From Erwinia pyrifoliae DSM 12163 (GTDB taxonomy: Bacteria > Pseudomonadota > Gammaproteobacteria > Enterobacterales > Enterobacteriaceae): DNA of 47,494 nucleotides. The position numbers and the translations under genes are program-made. Below, piece after piece: positions 37,665-47,494 of this stretch (its first letter is position 1; every line of letters begins with the position of its first letter). The notes beneath the pieces are model-generated. The model was not told where the DNA came from and did no database searches. It saw nothing but the letters and a program-made list of their open reading frames with translations. The stretch spans positions 795,704 to 843,197 of the forward strand of contig NC_017390.1 of the NCBI RefSeq assembly GCF_000026985.1. Direction: 5' to 3'.

Positions 37665-40571
37665 TTATTGGTGCGTAACGACGATCAGGCGCAGCGCGTC
37701 AAGACGCCAGCCCGCTTCATCGAGATTGCTCAACACCTGTTGCCGATTGCTTTCCAGCGCGTCGATCTCATCCTGACGGATGTTCGGATTCACCGCGCTC
37801 AGCGCCTGCAGGCGTGACAGTTCGGCGCTCAGCTTCTCGTCGGCTTCCTGGCGGGCGGCGTCGATCACTTTACGCGCCTCTTCGGCCGCCTGATCTTCCG
37901 ACAGGGTGATGATTTCATGCACGTCCGACTGCACCGCATTCACCAGCTTGCTGCCGGTATGGCGGTTCACCGCGTTAAGCTGGCGGTTGAAGCTCTCAAA
38001 CTCGACTTTGGCGGCAAGGTTGGTGCCTTTGCGGTCAATCAGCATGCGGATTGGCGTTGGCGGCAGGAAACGGGTGAGTTGCAGATGCTTCGGTGCCTGG
38101 GCTTCCACCACGTAAATCAACTCCACCAGCAGGGTGCCGACCGGCAGCGCTTTGTTTTTCAGCAGGGAAATCGCACAGCTGCCGGTATCACCGGAAAGGA
38201 TCAGATCCAGCCCGTTGCGGATGATCGGGTGCTCCCAGCTCACATACTGGGCATCTTCGCGTGACAGCGCCTGGTTGCGGTCGAAGGTAATGGTACAGCC
38301 GTCTTCCGGTAGCCCGGGGAAGTCCGGTACCAGCATATGGTCGCCCGGCGTCAGGACGATCAGGTTATCACTGCGATCTTCCTGATTAATGCCGACGATA
38401 TCGAACAGGTTGAGCGCAAAGTTCACCAGTTCAATATGATTATCCTGTTCGGCAATCATATCCGCCAGCGCCTGGCCTTTCTCGCCGCCGTTGGAGTTAA
38501 GCTCCAGCAGGCGGTCACGCCCCTGCTCCAGCTGCGCCTTTAACGCATCGTGCTGCTTGCGGCACTGCCGGATAAACGCCTCCAGGCCTTCGCTGTTTTC
38601 CGGCGCGGCGAGGTATGCGATAAGCTGAGCATAAACGCTGTCGTAGACCGCCCGCCCGGTCGGGCAGGTGTGTTCGAAGGCATCCAGCCCCTCGTGATAC
38701 CACTGCACCAGCACCGCCTGCGCGGTTTTTTCCAGGTAAGGAACGTGGATCTGAATATCGTGCGCCTGACCGATACGGTCCAGACGGCCAATACGCTGTT
38801 CCAGCAGGTCGGGGTTAAACGGCAGGTCGAACATCACCATCTGGCTGGCGAACTGGAAGTTACGCCCTTCAGAACCGATCTCCGAGCACAGCAGAACCTG
38901 AGCGCCATCCTCCTCCGAAGCGAACCATGCTGCAGCACGATCGCGCTCAATGATCGACAGCCCTTCATGGAACACGGCGGCACGAATGCCTTCGCGCTCG
39001 CGCAGTACCTGCTCCAGCTGCAGGGCGGTGGCGGCTTTGGCGCAGATCACCAGTACCTTTTTGTCACGGTTGCTGGTCAGATAGCCCATCAGCCATTCGA
39101 CGCGCGGGTCGAAGTTCCACCAGGTGCCGCTGTCGCCCTCAAACTCCTGATAAATCTGCTCCGGGTAGAGCATATCCTGTGCGCGCTCGTCGGCGGTTTT
39201 ACGGGCGCTCATAATGCCGGACACTTTAATGGCCGTCTGGTACTGCGTCGGCAGCGGCAGACGGATCTGATGCAGTTCGCGTTTCGGGAAGCCCTTCACG
39301 CCGTTACGGGTGTTACGGAACAGCACGCGGCTGGTACCGTGACGGTCCATTAGCATGCCGATCAGCTCCTGACGCGCTGCCAGCTTACCTTCGCGGTCGC
39401 TATTAGCGGTTTGCAGCAGCGGCTCTATATCCTGTTCACCCATCAGGTCGTTAAGCAGGTTCAGCTCATCGTTGCCTATTTTCTGGTCGGCCAGCAGCAT
39501 CGTCACCGCATCGGCAATCGGTCTGAAGTGCTTTTGTTCTTCAACAAACTGGGCAAAATCGTGGAAACGGTTAGGATCCAGCAGACGCAGACGCGCGAAA
39601 TGGCTCTCCATCCCCAGCTGTTCTGGGGTGGCAGTCAGCAGCAGGATGCCGGGGATCTGTTCGGCCAACTGTTCGATAACCTGGTATTCGCGGCTCGGCG
39701 CGTCTTCGGACCAGACGAGGTGATGCGCTTCATCCACCACCATCAAATCCCACTCGGCATCGGCCAGCTTTTCCAGGCGCTGTTTGTTGCGGCGCACAAA
39801 GTCCAGCGAACAGATTATCATCTGCTCGGTATCAAACGGGTTGTCGCTGTCGAGCTGTGCCTGTGCGTAACGGTCGTCGTCAAACAGCGCAAAACGCAGA
39901 TTAAAGCGGCGCAGCATTTCGACCAGCCACTGGTGCTGCAGCGTTTCCGGCACCACGATCAGCACGCGCTCGGCGCGGCCGGCCAGCAGCTGCTGATGAA
40001 TGATCATCCCGGCTTCAATGGTTTTACCTAAGCCCACTTCATCCGCCAGCAGCACGCGCGGCGCATGGCGGCGGCCGACATCGTGGGCGATGTGCAGCTG
40101 GTGAGGGATCAGGCTGGTACGCATACCGCGCAGGCCGCTGGTGGCCAGGCGATACTGCTCGCTCTGGTATTTACGCGCGCGAAAACGCAGGGCGAAGCGA
40201 TCCATGCGGTCCAGCTGCCCGGCAAACAGGCGATCCTGAGGTTTGCCGAACACCAGCTTGCTGTCCAGCATCACTTCACGCAGCACCACGCCCGTTTCGC
40301 TAGTGTCCAGCCGGGTACCGATATAACTGACCACCCCGGTGGTGGTGGTGACCTCGTCAACCTCCAGCTGCCAGCCTTCATGGCTGGTGATGGTATCGCC
40401 GGGATTAAACACGACGCGAGTGATGGGAGAATCATTTCTGGCATAGAGACGGTTTTCGCCCGTAGCAGGGAACAGCAGGGTGACCATGCGCGTATCGACG
40501 GCAACCACGGTTCCCAGTCCCAGTTCGCTTTCCGTATCGCTTATCCAGCGTTGACCAAGTGTAAAAGGCAT
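37665..40571 (-). CDS. rapA: RNA polymerase-associated ATPase RapA (HepA)
   Basis: SWI2/SNF2 ATPase that recycles stalled RNA polymerase after transcription. N-terminal Tudor-like domains (about 1-110) precede the helicase core. Walker A is [15 protein letters not shown] near 172-186, the DEAH box [10 protein letters not shown] near 278-287, and the C-terminal motif VI region [13 protein letters not shown] near 595. Length is 968 residues, identical to E. coli. A perfect inverted repeat lies 48 bases upstream of the start. Confidence 0.98.
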   Translation of the reverse strand: MPFTLGQRWISDTESELGLGTVVAVDTRMVTLLFPATGENRLYARNDSPITRVVFNPGDTITSHEGWQLEVDEVTTTTGVVSYIGTRLDTSETGVVLREVMLDSKLVFGKPQDRLFAGQLDRMDRFALRFRARKYQSEQYRLATSGLRGMRTSLIPHQLHIAHDVGRRHAPRVLLADEVGLGKTIEAGMIIHQQLLAGRAERVLIVVPETLQHQWLVEMLRRFNLRFALFDDDRYAQAQLDSDNPFDTEQMIICSLDFVRRNKQRLEKLADAEWDLMVVDEAHHLVWSEDAPSREYQVIEQLAEQIPGILLLTATPEQLGMESHFARLRLLDPNRFHDFAQFVEEQKHFRPIADAVTMLLADQKIGNDELNLLNDLMGEQDIEPLLQTANSDREGKLAARQELIGMLMDRHGTSRVLFRNTRNGVKGFPKRELHQIRLPLPTQYQTAIKVSGIMSARKTADERAQDMLYPEQIYQEFEGDSGTWWNFDPRVEWLMGYLTSNRDKKVLVICAKAATALQLEQVLREREGIRAAVFHEGLSIIERDRAAAWFASEEDGAQVLLCSEIGSEGRNFQFASQMVMFDLPFNPDLLEQRIGRLDRIGQAHDIQIHVPYLEKTAQAVLVQWYHEGLDAFEHTCPTGRAVYDSVYAQLIAYLAAPENSEGLEAFIRQCRKQHDALKAQLEQGRDRLLELNSNGGEKGQALADMIAEQDNHIELVNFALNLFDIVGINQEDRSDNLIVLTPGDHMLVPDFPGLPEDGCTITFDRNQALSREDAQYVSWEHPIIRNGLDLILSGDTGSCAISLLKNKALPVGTLLVELIYVVEAQAPKHLQLTRFLPPTPIRMLIDRKGTNLAAKVEFESFNRQLNAVNRHTGSKLVNAVQSDVHEIITLSEDQAAEEARKVIDAARQEADEKLSAELSRLQALSAVNPNIRQDEIDALESNRQQVLSNLDEAGWRLDALRLIVVTHQ

Positions 40572-40618
40572 AAATATTCGGCTCGATTCTCGTCTAGTGT
40601 TTCAGGCAACAGCACTGC

Positions 40619-40639
40619 TGCCAGGCAACTGGCCTGGCA
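40619..40639. repeat. Perfect inverted repeat upstream of rapA
   Basis: TGCCAGGC (40619-40626) and GCCTGGCA (40632-40639) flank AACTG. It could form an RNA hairpin in the rapA leader or be an operator. No T-run follows. Confidence 0.5.
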
Positions 40640-40700
40640 ATGAATGACAGCAAAGATATCAACATGGCAGCAGCTTCAGATATGAGGGTGTAAATACACA

Positions 40701-40740
40701 GGCAGCCTCATATGGTACTGGAAGGCTGCCCGTTCGTCAC
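40701..40740 (-). terminator. Hairpin downstream of polB
   Basis: GGCAGCCT (40701-40708) pairs with AGGCTGCC (40733-40740) around a 24-base loop, directly after the polB stop. The minus-strand sequence that follows (TGTGTATTTA) is only moderately T-rich. Confidence 0.5.
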
Positions 40741-40743
40741 CTG

Positions 40744-43107
40744 TCAAAACAAGCCTAACTGCCCGGTCACCAGGGTAGCGAAGTCATCCTGCATAAACGG
40801 CAGGATCCCGTCAGCCACCGGCTGCAGCTGGCGCGTCAGGTAATGATCGTAGTCCAGCGGAGTGATACGCGCCTCCAGCGGTTCCGGGCCTGAGGTGGCG
40901 ATCACGTAGCGTATATGGCCGCCTTTTTGATATTGCAGCGGTCGCCCCAGCTTCTGGTTCTGCTCATCGGCAATACGGGCGGCACGCACATGCGGCGGCA
41001 CATTGCGCTGATAGTCGTCCAGCGGGCGGCGCAGACGTTTACGGTAAACCAGCTGTTCGTCCAGCTCGCCATCCAGCAGCTGACGCACGGTTTCCCGGAT
41101 ATAATCCTGGTAGGGTTGCCCGGTGAAGATTTTCAGGTACAGCTCCTGCTGAAATTTTTGCGCCAGCGGCGTCCAGTCGGTACGCACCGTTTCCAGCCCT
41201 TTAAACACCATGCGCTGGTTGCCGTCGCGACGAATTAATCCGGCATAGCGTTTCTTACTGCCCTGTTCGGCTCCGCGAATGGTCGGCATCAGGAAGCGGC
41301 TGAAGTGGGTTTCGTACTCCAGCTCCAGCGCACTCTCCAGGCCATACTCGCTTTGCAGATGCTGCTGCCACCACTGATTGACCTTCATCACCAGCCGCTG
41401 GCCAATGTGTTCTGCCGCCGCTTCATCATGGGCGGTCTTAAGCCAGACAAAGGTCGAATCGGTATCACCATAAATCACGTCGTAGCCTTCTGCCTCAATC
41501 AGTTCACGCGTCTGTCGCATGATGTCGTGGCCGCGCAGGGTGATTGACGAAGCCAGGCGCGGGTCGAAAAAGCGGCAGGCGCTGGTTCCCAGCACGCCGT
41601 AGAAGGCATTCATGATGATTTTTAGCGCCTGTGACAGCGGTTTATTACCCTGTTTTTTGGCGGCTTCACGCCCCTGCCAGATGTGACTGACAATCTCAGG
41701 CAGGCAGTGGATGGTTCGTGAGAAACGTGCGCCGAGGTAGCCGCTGACGGAATCCACCTCTTGCGGGTGCGCCATCCCCTCCACCAGGCCGACCGGATCG
41801 ATCAGGAAGGTGCGGATAATCGACGGATACAGGCTTTTGTAGTCCAGCACCAGCACCGAGTCATACAGGCCGGGGCGCGAGTCCATCACGTAACCGCCGG
41901 GGCTGGCCTGGGGCGCAACGTCGCCAAGATTGGGGGCGACAAACCCGGCGCGGTGCAGACGCGGCAGATAGAGATGCCCAAACGCCGCCACCGAACCGCC
42001 GTGACGATCCACCGCCAGCCCGTTAACCGAGGCGCGCTCCAGCAGGAAAGGCATCAGTTCGGTATGCTGGAAAATACGCGTGACCAGCTCACAGTCTTTC
42101 AGATTGTAGTGGGCCAGCGCCGGTTTATTTTCAGCAAAACGCTGGTCGATCTCCTCCATACGTTGCCACGGATTATTGATCGCTTTGCCTTCGCCCAGCA
42201 GCTGGCGCGATACCGCTTCCAGACTGAAGGAGTCGAAATTCCAGAAGGCGGATTTCAGCGCTTCAATGCCGTCGATAATCAGGCGGCCGCTGGCCTGGGC
42301 GAAGAACACGCCGGGCTTAAAGCCGTGCTCACGCCACTCCAGCGTGGCGTTGTGGCCGCGCCCCAGCCGTAGCGGGATGCCGTAGCGGTCAGCATGTTTT
42401 TGCAATACGCGCAGATCAAACTGCACCAGGTTCCAGCCTATCAGCACGTCGGGGTCATGACGGGCAAACCACGCATTCAGCTTTTCCAGCAGCTGCGGGC
42501 GGCTGTCCACATACTCAAGGTGAAAGTTGATCTGGCTGGCATCGCCATTTTCCGGCCCGAGCATATAGACGTCACGCTGGGCACAGCCCTCCAGGCCGAT
42601 GCAGTACAGCTCACCGTGGCGAGTGGTTTCAATATCCAGCGATACCCATTTCAGCGGCGGGCGATAGTCAGGATGCGGCTTGAGCCGGGCATTGACCAGA
42701 CGATCCCCGGCGGGCTGGCCGCTAAACCACACCGCAGCGGTGATAAAGCGCTCCATCAGAAAGCGCTCGGGCGGGCGCACGTCGGCCTCGTACAGCGTGA
42801 TGCCGTTTTCGCGCAGCCGCTTTTCCAGCTGTTGTAGCTGGCGATGCTGCTTACAATAGAGGCCAACCACCGGGCGCTGATGAAAATCTTTTAGCGCCAG
42901 TGCGGCAAAGCGCCAGTGGCGATCCCCCGCCAGCAGCCTGCCGGCCTCTTCCTGCTGGCAGGCCGGGATAAACGCCACGGATTCCTGCGGCGGCAATACC
43001 ACCTGTTGCGGGCCGCTGTCGGTTGCCAGCCACAGCACCACTTCACTGCCGGCGGGGGTATCGCGCCAGTGGCGGGTTAACAAGAATCCTGCGCGTGCGT
43101 CGTTCAC
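40744..43107 (-). CDS. polB: DNA polymerase II
   Basis: Family B, SOS-induced polymerase with proofreading, active in translesion synthesis and replication restart. The 3'-5' exonuclease motif is [13 protein letters not shown] near residues 153-165. Polymerase motifs are [13 protein letters not shown] near 420 and [10 protein letters not shown] near 545. Length is 787 residues (783 in E. coli). The start is GTG at 43107 with a full AGGAGG 5 bases upstream. A near-consensus LexA box lies 34 bases upstream. In E. coli araBADC stands next to polB; here it is absent. Confidence 0.97.
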   Translation of the reverse strand: MNDARAGFLLTRHWRDTPAGSEVVLWLATDSGPQQVVLPPQESVAFIPACQQEEAGRLLAGDRHWRFAALALKDFHQRPVVGLYCKQHRQLQQLEKRLRENGITLYEADVRPPERFLMERFITAAVWFSGQPAGDRLVNARLKPHPDYRPPLKWVSLDIETTRHGELYCIGLEGCAQRDVYMLGPENGDASQINFHLEYVDSRPQLLEKLNAWFARHDPDVLIGWNLVQFDLRVLQKHADRYGIPLRLGRGHNATLEWREHGFKPGVFFAQASGRLIIDGIEALKSAFWNFDSFSLEAVSRQLLGEGKAINNPWQRMEEIDQRFAENKPALAHYNLKDCELVTRIFQHTELMPFLLERASVNGLAVDRHGGSVAAFGHLYLPRLHRAGFVAPNLGDVAPQASPGGYVMDSRPGLYDSVLVLDYKSLYPSIIRTFLIDPVGLVEGMAHPQEVDSVSGYLGARFSRTIHCLPEIVSHIWQGREAAKKQGNKPLSQALKIIMNAFYGVLGTSACRFFDPRLASSITLRGHDIMRQTRELIEAEGYDVIYGDTDSTFVWLKTAHDEAAAEHIGQRLVMKVNQWWQQHLQSEYGLESALELEYETHFSRFLMPTIRGAEQGSKKRYAGLIRRDGNQRMVFKGLETVRTDWTPLAQKFQQELYLKIFTGQPYQDYIRETVRQLLDGELDEQLVYRKRLRRPLDDYQRNVPPHVRAARIADEQNQKLGRPLQYQKGGHIRYVIATSGPEPLEARITPLDYDHYLTRQLQPVADGILPFMQDDFATLVTGQLGLF

Positions 43108-43140
43108 TCGGCCTCCTCGGGCGGTTAATTGTTTATAATA

Positions 43141-43160
43141 GCATGTTTATTTATACAGTG
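43141..43160. promoter_or_regulatory. LexA (SOS) box upstream of polB
   Basis: GCATGTTTATTTATACAGTG matches the SOS box (CTGT-N8-ACAG) at seven of eight core positions, with an AT-rich centre; the single change is ATGT for CTGT. It lies between divergent polB and the DedA gene, 34 bases from the polB start. polB is a known LexA target in E. coli. Confidence 0.7.
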
Positions 43161-43217
43161 TTGTTGGCGTGCAGCTGCCGATCGCGCCGCCGCTGCCTTG
43201 CCGGATAAAATCAGCGC

Positions 43218-43246
43218 TTGACGCTTTCCGGCGTCCTCTGGACAAT
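43218..43246 (+). promoter_or_regulatory. Candidate promoter of the DedA-family gene
   Basis: TTGACG (43218-43223) and GACAAT (43241-43246) with a 17-base spacer, about 30 bases before the ATG at 43277. Confidence 0.5.
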
Positions 43247-43276
43247 CCACAGCTCTGCTTATCAGTTTGGAACAAT

Positions 43277-44038
43277 ATGGAAGCCTGGCTGCAACATTTA
43301 ATTACCCAATCGCTGGTATGGTCGCTGTTCGCTGTCGGACTGGTGACCTTCTTTGAATCCCTGGCGCTGGTCGGGCTGCTGCTGCCGGGTACGGTGATGA
43401 TGGCCTCGTTCGGCGCACTGATTGGCAGCGGGCAGATGGGGCTTTATCCTGCCTGGGCGGTGGGAACCATCGGCTGTCTGCTGGGGGACTGGACCTCTTA
43501 TCTGATTGGCTGGCAGTTTAAAGGGCCGCTACACCGCTGGTCGTTTATTAAAAAACACCATAAGCTGATGGATAAGACCGAGCATGCGCTGCACCAGCAC
43601 AGCATGTTTACCATCATCGTTGGTCGCTTTGTTGGCCCGACGCGGCCGCTGATCCCGCTGGTGGCGGGGATGCTGGAACTGCCGGTGCGCAAGTTTATTC
43701 CGCCTAATATTGTCGGCTGTATTCTGTGGCCGCCGCTCTACCTGTTGCCCGGCATTCTCGCCGGGGTGGCGATTGACGTGCCGAAAGATGCCAGCAGCGG
43801 CATGTTTAAATGGCTGTTGCTGGGGGTGGCAGTGCTGGTGTGGCTTGGCTTCTGGCTCGGCTGGCGCTGGCTGCGTGCCGGTAAGCAGGATGACTGGGCG
43901 ACGCCTTACCTGCCCGGTACGCGGCTGCGCTGGCTGGCACCGCTGATGCTGCTGTTGGCCGTGGCAAGTTTTACCGCCATCCAGTTCCATCCGATGATGC
44001 CGCTATTCCGCCACCTGCTATGGCAAGTGTTCTTTTAA
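43277..44038 (+). CDS. yabI: DedA-family membrane protein YabI
   Basis: Inner-membrane protein of 253 residues; DedA (SNARE-associated/VTT domain) proteins act in phospholipid flipping and membrane homeostasis. The family motifs [18 protein letters not shown] (about 20-37), [10 protein letters not shown] near 73-82 and [19 protein letters not shown] near 117-135 are present. ATG 43277 is chosen for its match to the E. coli start and length (254); an in-frame start at 43169 would add 36 unconserved residues. Its last 21 bases overlap the convergent thiQ gene. Confidence 0.95.
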   Translation: MEAWLQHLITQSLVWSLFAVGLVTFFESLALVGLLLPGTVMMASFGALIGSGQMGLYPAWAVGTIGCLLGDWTSYLIGWQFKGPLHRWSFIKKHHKLMDKTEHALHQHSMFTIIVGRFVGPTRPLIPLVAGMLELPVRKFIPPNIVGCILWPPLYLLPGILAGVAIDVPKDASSGMFKWLLLGVAVLVWLGFWLGWRWLRAGKQDDWATPYLPGTRLRWLAPLMLLLAVASFTAIQFHPMMPLFRHLLWQVFF

Positions 44039-44731
44039 CGCGATCCCCAGCACCGCCGCTTCCGGCACCGCACCGCACTGCAGGCGTGTGGTGCTGCCAT
44101 CCCAGTAAACCCGACCGTCGACAATCAGCAGGCTGCGCGGGGCGATCTGCGCCGCATCCTCAATGCTGTGCGACACCATCAGCAGGGTAATATTTCGTTC
44201 GGCACAAACTTCATCTACCAGCTTCAGCATCTCCTGGCGTAGCGCCGGGTCGAGGGCGGAAAAGGGTTCATCCAGCAGCAGGATCGGCCGTTGACGCACC
44301 AGGCAGCGGGCGAGGGCGGCACGCTGGCGCTGGCCGCCGGAAAGCTGGTGCGGCAGGCGCGACAGGTGATCCGTCAGTCCGACGCGCTGTGCGATATCCT
44401 GCAACTGATGCTTCTGCTGATGGTTAAGCTTCAGTCCCGGATGCAGTCCCAGACCAATATTTTGCGCCACCGTCAGATGGGGAAACAGGTTGTTTTCCTG
44501 GAACAGCATGGAAACCGGACGCTGCGCCGGGGAAGTGGTGCGATGATCGCCGCCGTTAAGCCGCAGATCGCCGCTCTTCGCCGCCAGAAATCCGGCAATC
44601 AGGCTGAGCAGCGTGCTTTTGCCCGCGCCGCTCGGCCCGAGGATCGCCAGCCGCTCACCGGCCTGGGCGCTGAAGGTAAAGCGCATCGGCAGATGATGAT
44701 ATAGATAGGTGAGATTAGTCAGGCTTAACAT
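44018..44731 (-). CDS. thiQ: Thiamine ABC transporter ATP-binding protein
   Basis: ATPase of the thiamine/TPP importer. Walker [10 protein letters not shown] is near residues 32-40, the Q-loop LFQENN near 75, the ABC signature QLSGGQRQR near 128-136 and Walker [13 protein letters not shown] near 148-159, with the switch histidine in VSHSIED. With ATG 44731 the product has 237 residues (232 in E. coli). The start lies 17 bases inside the end of thiP; an in-frame upstream start at 44752 is less likely. The 3' end overlaps convergent yabI. Confidence 0.96.
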   Translation of the reverse strand: MLSLTNLTYLYHHLPMRFTFSAQAGERLAILGPSGAGKSTLLSLIAGFLAAKSGDLRLNGGDHRTTSPAQRPVSMLFQENNLFPHLTVAQNIGLGLHPGLKLNHQQKHQLQDIAQRVGLTDHLSRLPHQLSGGQRQRAALARCLVRQRPILLLDEPFSALDPALRQEMLKLVDEVCAERNITLLMVSHSIEDAAQIAPRSLLIVDGRVYWDGSTTRLQCGAVPEAAVLGIALKEHLP

Positions 44732-46325
44732 GGCGTCCCGGCAGTTTTTCAATCAGGGTGAAGAGCAGCAGACATAACAGCAACAGCAGCAGAGCGGTGA
44801 CCGCGCCGTCGCTGCTGCGATAAGAGCCAATCTGCTGATAGAGGTAGAAGGGCAACGTGCGGAAGTCCTCGTTACCGAACAGCGCCACGGCACCAAAATC
44901 CCCCATCGACAGCACGCAGGCAAAGGCCAGCGCCTGGGCCAGCGGGCGCTGCAACGCGCGCAGCTCAATCAGCCGCAGGCGGTTCCAGCCGCGAATATCC
45001 AGTGACAGACAGAGGCGGTTGTAACGTTCGGCGATATCGCGCAGCGGGTTTTCCAGCACCTTCATCGCATAGGGGATGGCCATCAGCGCATTGGTAAAGG
45101 CGACAATGCTGCCTGCGGATTCGGGCAGCCCGACCGTCTGATTCAGCAGCAGGAAAAAGCCGGTCGCCAGCACGATACCCGGCATGGCAAGGATCAGCAT
45201 GCCGCTCAGCTCCAGCGCCTGCCCCCAGCGCGGGCGCTGATTCAGCCGCAGTTCGCGGCTGCTCCACAGCAGCATCATCGTCAGCAGCACGCACAGGACG
45301 CCCGCCGCAATGGCAATGCGCAGCGATGTCAGCATCGCCAGCCACAGCGCGGGTTGCTGTAATACGCCGCTCAGGCTGCGGTTAAGGCCATCGGCCACCA
45401 CCGCCAGCAGCGGCGGCAGGATCAGCAGCAGGGCGGCGGCAATAATCATGGCATCCAGCACGCGTGCCATCCCGCTGTCCTGGGGATTGCGCCACTCGCC
45501 GAGGCTGTTGCTGCCCGCCGGGATGGCTTTACTCAGGCGCTGGCTCAGTAACACCAGCGCCAGGCAGCACAGCATCTGTAACAGCGCCAGCAGGGCAGCA
45601 CGCCCCGGATCGTAGTCAAAGCTCAGCGCCTGGAAAATCGCCAGTTCAATGGTGGTGGCCTGCGGCCCGCCGCCGAGCGACAGCACGGTGGCAAAGCTGG
45701 CAAAGCACAGCATAAAGATCAGTGCGGCAGCGGGCAGGATCTGCCGCCGCAGCCACGGCCATTCGACAAAGCGAAAATGCCACCAGCCGCTTAATCCCAG
45801 CTGTGCGGCGAGCTGGCGCTGTTCTGCGGGGATCTGCTGTAGCGCCTGCAGCAGCAGGCGGGCGGCCAGCGGCAGGTTGAAAAAGACGTGCGCCAGCAGG
45901 ATGCCCTGCAGGCCATACGGGGTGAAGCCGTAGTTGATGCCGGACAGGGCGCAGAGCTGTGCCAGCCAGCCGCTGCGCCCATAGACGCTCAGAATGCCAA
46001 ACACCGCCACCAGCACCGGCAGCACCAGGGTCATGGCAAACAGGCGCAGCAGGAGACTGCGGCCGGGAAAGCGCCGGCGGTACAGGGCGCGAGCCAGCGG
46101 GATGGCCGGCAGCACCGACAGCGTGGCCGACAGCAGCGCCTGCCACAGGGAGAAGCGCAGCACATGCCACAGGTAGCTGTCCTGCCAGATGCCGCGCCAG
46201 TCGGTGGCGGGCGCGTTTTGCCACAGGGCAAAAAACGCCAGCACGGCCACGCCGATCAGCAGCAGGGCGGCCAGGCTACCGGGCAGCAGCCAGGCGGGGA
46301 TTAGCGGCTGACGGCGCGTTGCCAT
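44715..46325 (-). CDS. thiP: Thiamine ABC transporter permease
   Basis: Inner-membrane channel of the thiamine importer, 536 residues as in E. coli with ATG 46325 ([16 protein letters not shown]). It has about twelve hydrophobic segments and two permease modules. The coupling EAA-like loops are [23 protein letters not shown] (first half) and the [19 protein letters not shown] region (second half). An in-frame upstream GTG at 46352 is possible but adds unconserved residues. It overlaps thiB by 25 bases and thiQ by 17, so translation is coupled. Confidence 0.96.
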   Translation of the reverse strand: MATRRQPLIPAWLLPGSLAALLLIGVAVLAFFALWQNAPATDWRGIWQDSYLWHVLRFSLWQALLSATLSVLPAIPLARALYRRRFPGRSLLLRLFAMTLVLPVLVAVFGILSVYGRSGWLAQLCALSGINYGFTPYGLQGILLAHVFFNLPLAARLLLQALQQIPAEQRQLAAQLGLSGWWHFRFVEWPWLRRQILPAAALIFMLCFASFATVLSLGGGPQATTIELAIFQALSFDYDPGRAALLALLQMLCCLALVLLSQRLSKAIPAGSNSLGEWRNPQDSGMARVLDAMIIAAALLLILPPLLAVVADGLNRSLSGVLQQPALWLAMLTSLRIAIAAGVLCVLLTMMLLWSSRELRLNQRPRWGQALELSGMLILAMPGIVLATGFFLLLNQTVGLPESAGSIVAFTNALMAIPYAMKVLENPLRDIAERYNRLCLSLDIRGWNRLRLIELRALQRPLAQALAFACVLSMGDFGAVALFGNEDFRTLPFYLYQQIGSYRSSDGAVTALLLLLLCLLLFTLIEKLPGRHVKPD

Positions 46326-47287
46326 TCGCCGATCCACCGGGTGCGTTGGCACGCCACGTCCTGCGGGCTGTACTGTAGCGTGGTCTTTGGCACCGTCAGG
46401 GTAGCGAAACCGTCAGGCAGAGGGGTTTTTATCGCCGGGTACATCCAGTTGCCGGTGGCCATATGCTGCTGGAACGGTTGGCTCAGCACGAACTGCATAA
46501 ACTGCTGCGCCAGCTGCGGCTGTTTGCTGGCCTTCAGCTGTCCGGCGACTTCTACCTGTAAGTAGTGCCCTTCGCTAAAATCAGCCGCCGCGTAGCGATC
46601 CTTCTTCTCTTCAATCAGGTGATAAGCCGGGGAAGAGCTGTAGCTCAGCACCATATCGCTTTCACCTTTCAGGAACAGGCCGTAGGCTTCGCTCCACCCT
46701 TTGGTGACGGTGACGGTTTTTTTGCTCAGCTGCTGCCAGGCCTGCGGGCTGTTAGCGCCGAACACCTTCTGCATCCACAGCAGCAGTCCCAGCCCCGGCG
46801 TGCTGGTACGCGGATCTTCGTAGATCACTTTGAGCGGGCGATCGCTTTCCACCAGTTCCTTCAGGCTTTTCGGCGGGTTTGGCAGTGTGGTTTTGTCATA
46901 GACAAAGGCGAACCAGCCGTAGTCATAGGGAACAAAGGTGCTGTTGTGCCAGCCGCCGGGCACGGTACTGGCAGCCGTATCGACGTTCGACGCGGCAAAC
47001 AGCCCGGTCTTTTCGGCGGCGTCGAGCAGGTTATTATCCAGCCCCAGAACCACATCGGCCTTGCTGTTTTTGCCTTCCATGCGCAGTCGGTTAAGCAGCG
47101 AAACGCCGTCTTCCAGCGCGACAAATTTCACTTCGCAGTTGCACTGGGCTTCAAACGCTTTTTTGACCGCCGGGCCGGGGCCCCAGTCTGCCGCGAAGGA
47201 ATCATAGGTATAAATGGTCAACGTCTCTTTTGCTGCGAGGCAAGGCAGGGAGAACAGCGCCAGCAGGGGTAACAGTCTTTTTAACAC
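46301..47287 (-). CDS. thiB: Thiamine-binding periplasmic protein
   Basis: Periplasmic receptor for thiamine, TMP and TPP that feeds ThiPQ. A signal peptide of 18 residues (MLKRLLPLLALFSLPCLA) precedes KETLTIYTYDSFAADWGPGP, the typical start of the mature protein. KGWSEAYGLFLKGESD near 189 and GHYLQVEVAGQL near 235 are further conserved blocks. Length is 328 residues against 327. The start is GTG at 47287 with AAGGA 7 bases upstream. A TPP riboswitch lies immediately upstream, so thiBPQ is presumably repressed by TPP. Confidence 0.97.
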   Translation of the reverse strand: MLKRLLPLLALFSLPCLAAKETLTIYTYDSFAADWGPGPAVKKAFEAQCNCEVKFVALEDGVSLLNRLRMEGKNSKADVVLGLDNNLLDAAEKTGLFAASNVDTAASTVPGGWHNSTFVPYDYGWFAFVYDKTTLPNPPKSLKELVESDRPLKVIYEDPRTSTPGLGLLLWMQKVFGANSPQAWQQLSKKTVTVTKGWSEAYGLFLKGESDMVLSYSSSPAYHLIEEKKDRYAAADFSEGHYLQVEVAGQLKASKQPQLAQQFMQFVLSQPFQQHMATGNWMYPAIKTPLPDGFATLTVPKTTLQYSPQDVACQRTRWIGEWQRAVSR

Positions 47288-47335
47288 TTTGCGTTCCTTA
47301 AATGGAAAATGCGCAAAGGATCTGAGTGAGTGATA

Positions 47336-47494
47336 CTCTCAAATCCCTACGCCGGTATTATCCGGATCAGGTTCGACGGGTTTTTCTCAGCGGAAAACTT
47401 GCTGCGCGCCATTGATCCGGCGTCGGGCAGTGCTCGCAATCCTCACATACTTGTTTGTATGCTGCGGTTGCTGCGCGCTGTCCTTCACCGCCTG
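47336..47494 (-). promoter_or_regulatory. TPP riboswitch (THI element) with an expanded P3 arm; 5' part outside window
   Basis: The minus strand shows the conserved 3' half: GCTGAGA (47391-47385), ACCCGTCGAACCTGATC, then GGATAAT and GCGTAGGGA (47351-47343), about 57 bases before thiB. The conserved GGGGTGC of the 5' half, normally a short way upstream, is absent from the next 100 bases. GCGG at the window edge (47491-47488) can pair with CCGC (47393-47390) next to CTGAGA, as P3 would, leaving about 90 bases inside the arm. That insert holds a CATAC/GTATG hairpin and two copies of TTGCTGCGCGC (47399-47409, 47468-47478, plus-strand reading). Confidence 0.85.

Noticed and set aside
47336..47494. 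TPP riboswitch judged destroyed
   Set aside because: The 3' core is perfectly kept and a P3-like pairing exists at the window edge, so an expanded arm with the 5' half outside the window is at least as likely.

Overview
This window is a stretch of enterobacterial core chromosome. It begins in the leader of the threonine operon and ends in the regulatory region of the thiamine-uptake operon. Protein sequences, lengths and gene order follow the E. coli 0-minute region closely (thrABC, yaaA, talB, mog, dnaKJ, nhaA, rpsT, ribF-ileS-lspA-fkpB-ispH, dapB, carAB, folA, apaH-apaG-rsmA-pdxA-surA-lptD, djlA, rluA-rapA, polB, a DedA gene, thiQPB). Several E. coli neighbours are missing: yaaJ, the satP-to-yaaI block, nhaR, rihC, the cai/fix/kef block and araBADC. 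That slimmer layout suits Erwiniaceae, most likely Erwinia. The genus is my inference from gene content and was not tested by comparison.

Layout. 1-4718: thr operon, opening just after the attenuator U-tract. 4782-7551: yaaA (minus), talB and mog. 7552-10100: the only clearly accessory stretch, holding an AT-rich orphan gene, a decayed ISL3-type transposase fragment, a membrane acyltransferase gene and a hairpin-rich non-coding segment. 10100-13422: dnaK-dnaJ with two sigma-32 promoters. 13741-15642: nhaA, a tandem array of about 98-bp units where nhaR would be expected, and rpsT. 15958-21663: the ribF-ileS-lspA-fkpB-ispH operon. 21923-27632: dapB and carAB with an elaborate control region. 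27736-29021: a LysE-family exporter and folA. 29064-35766: the lptD-surA-pdxA-rsmA-apaG-apaH operon (minus). 36015-43107: djlA, rluA, rapA and polB. 43277-47494: a DedA gene, thiQPB and part of a TPP riboswitch.

The genes are mostly housekeeping: amino-acid, pyrimidine, folate, isoprenoid, FAD and pyridoxal-phosphate synthesis, protein folding, lipoprotein maturation, LPS export, translation, and the stress functions PolB, RapA and DnaKJ. I found no CRISPR array, tRNA, rRNA, intact IS or prophage, and no convincing new multi-gene system. The less ordinary signals are non-coding: a candidate structured RNA upstream of dnaK (about 9832-10045), a TPP riboswitch whose P3 arm appears expanded by a roughly 90-nt segment (47340-47494), the tandem repeat array at 14966-15300, and the ISL3 relic that supplies the 3' end of the orphan gene (8126-8290).
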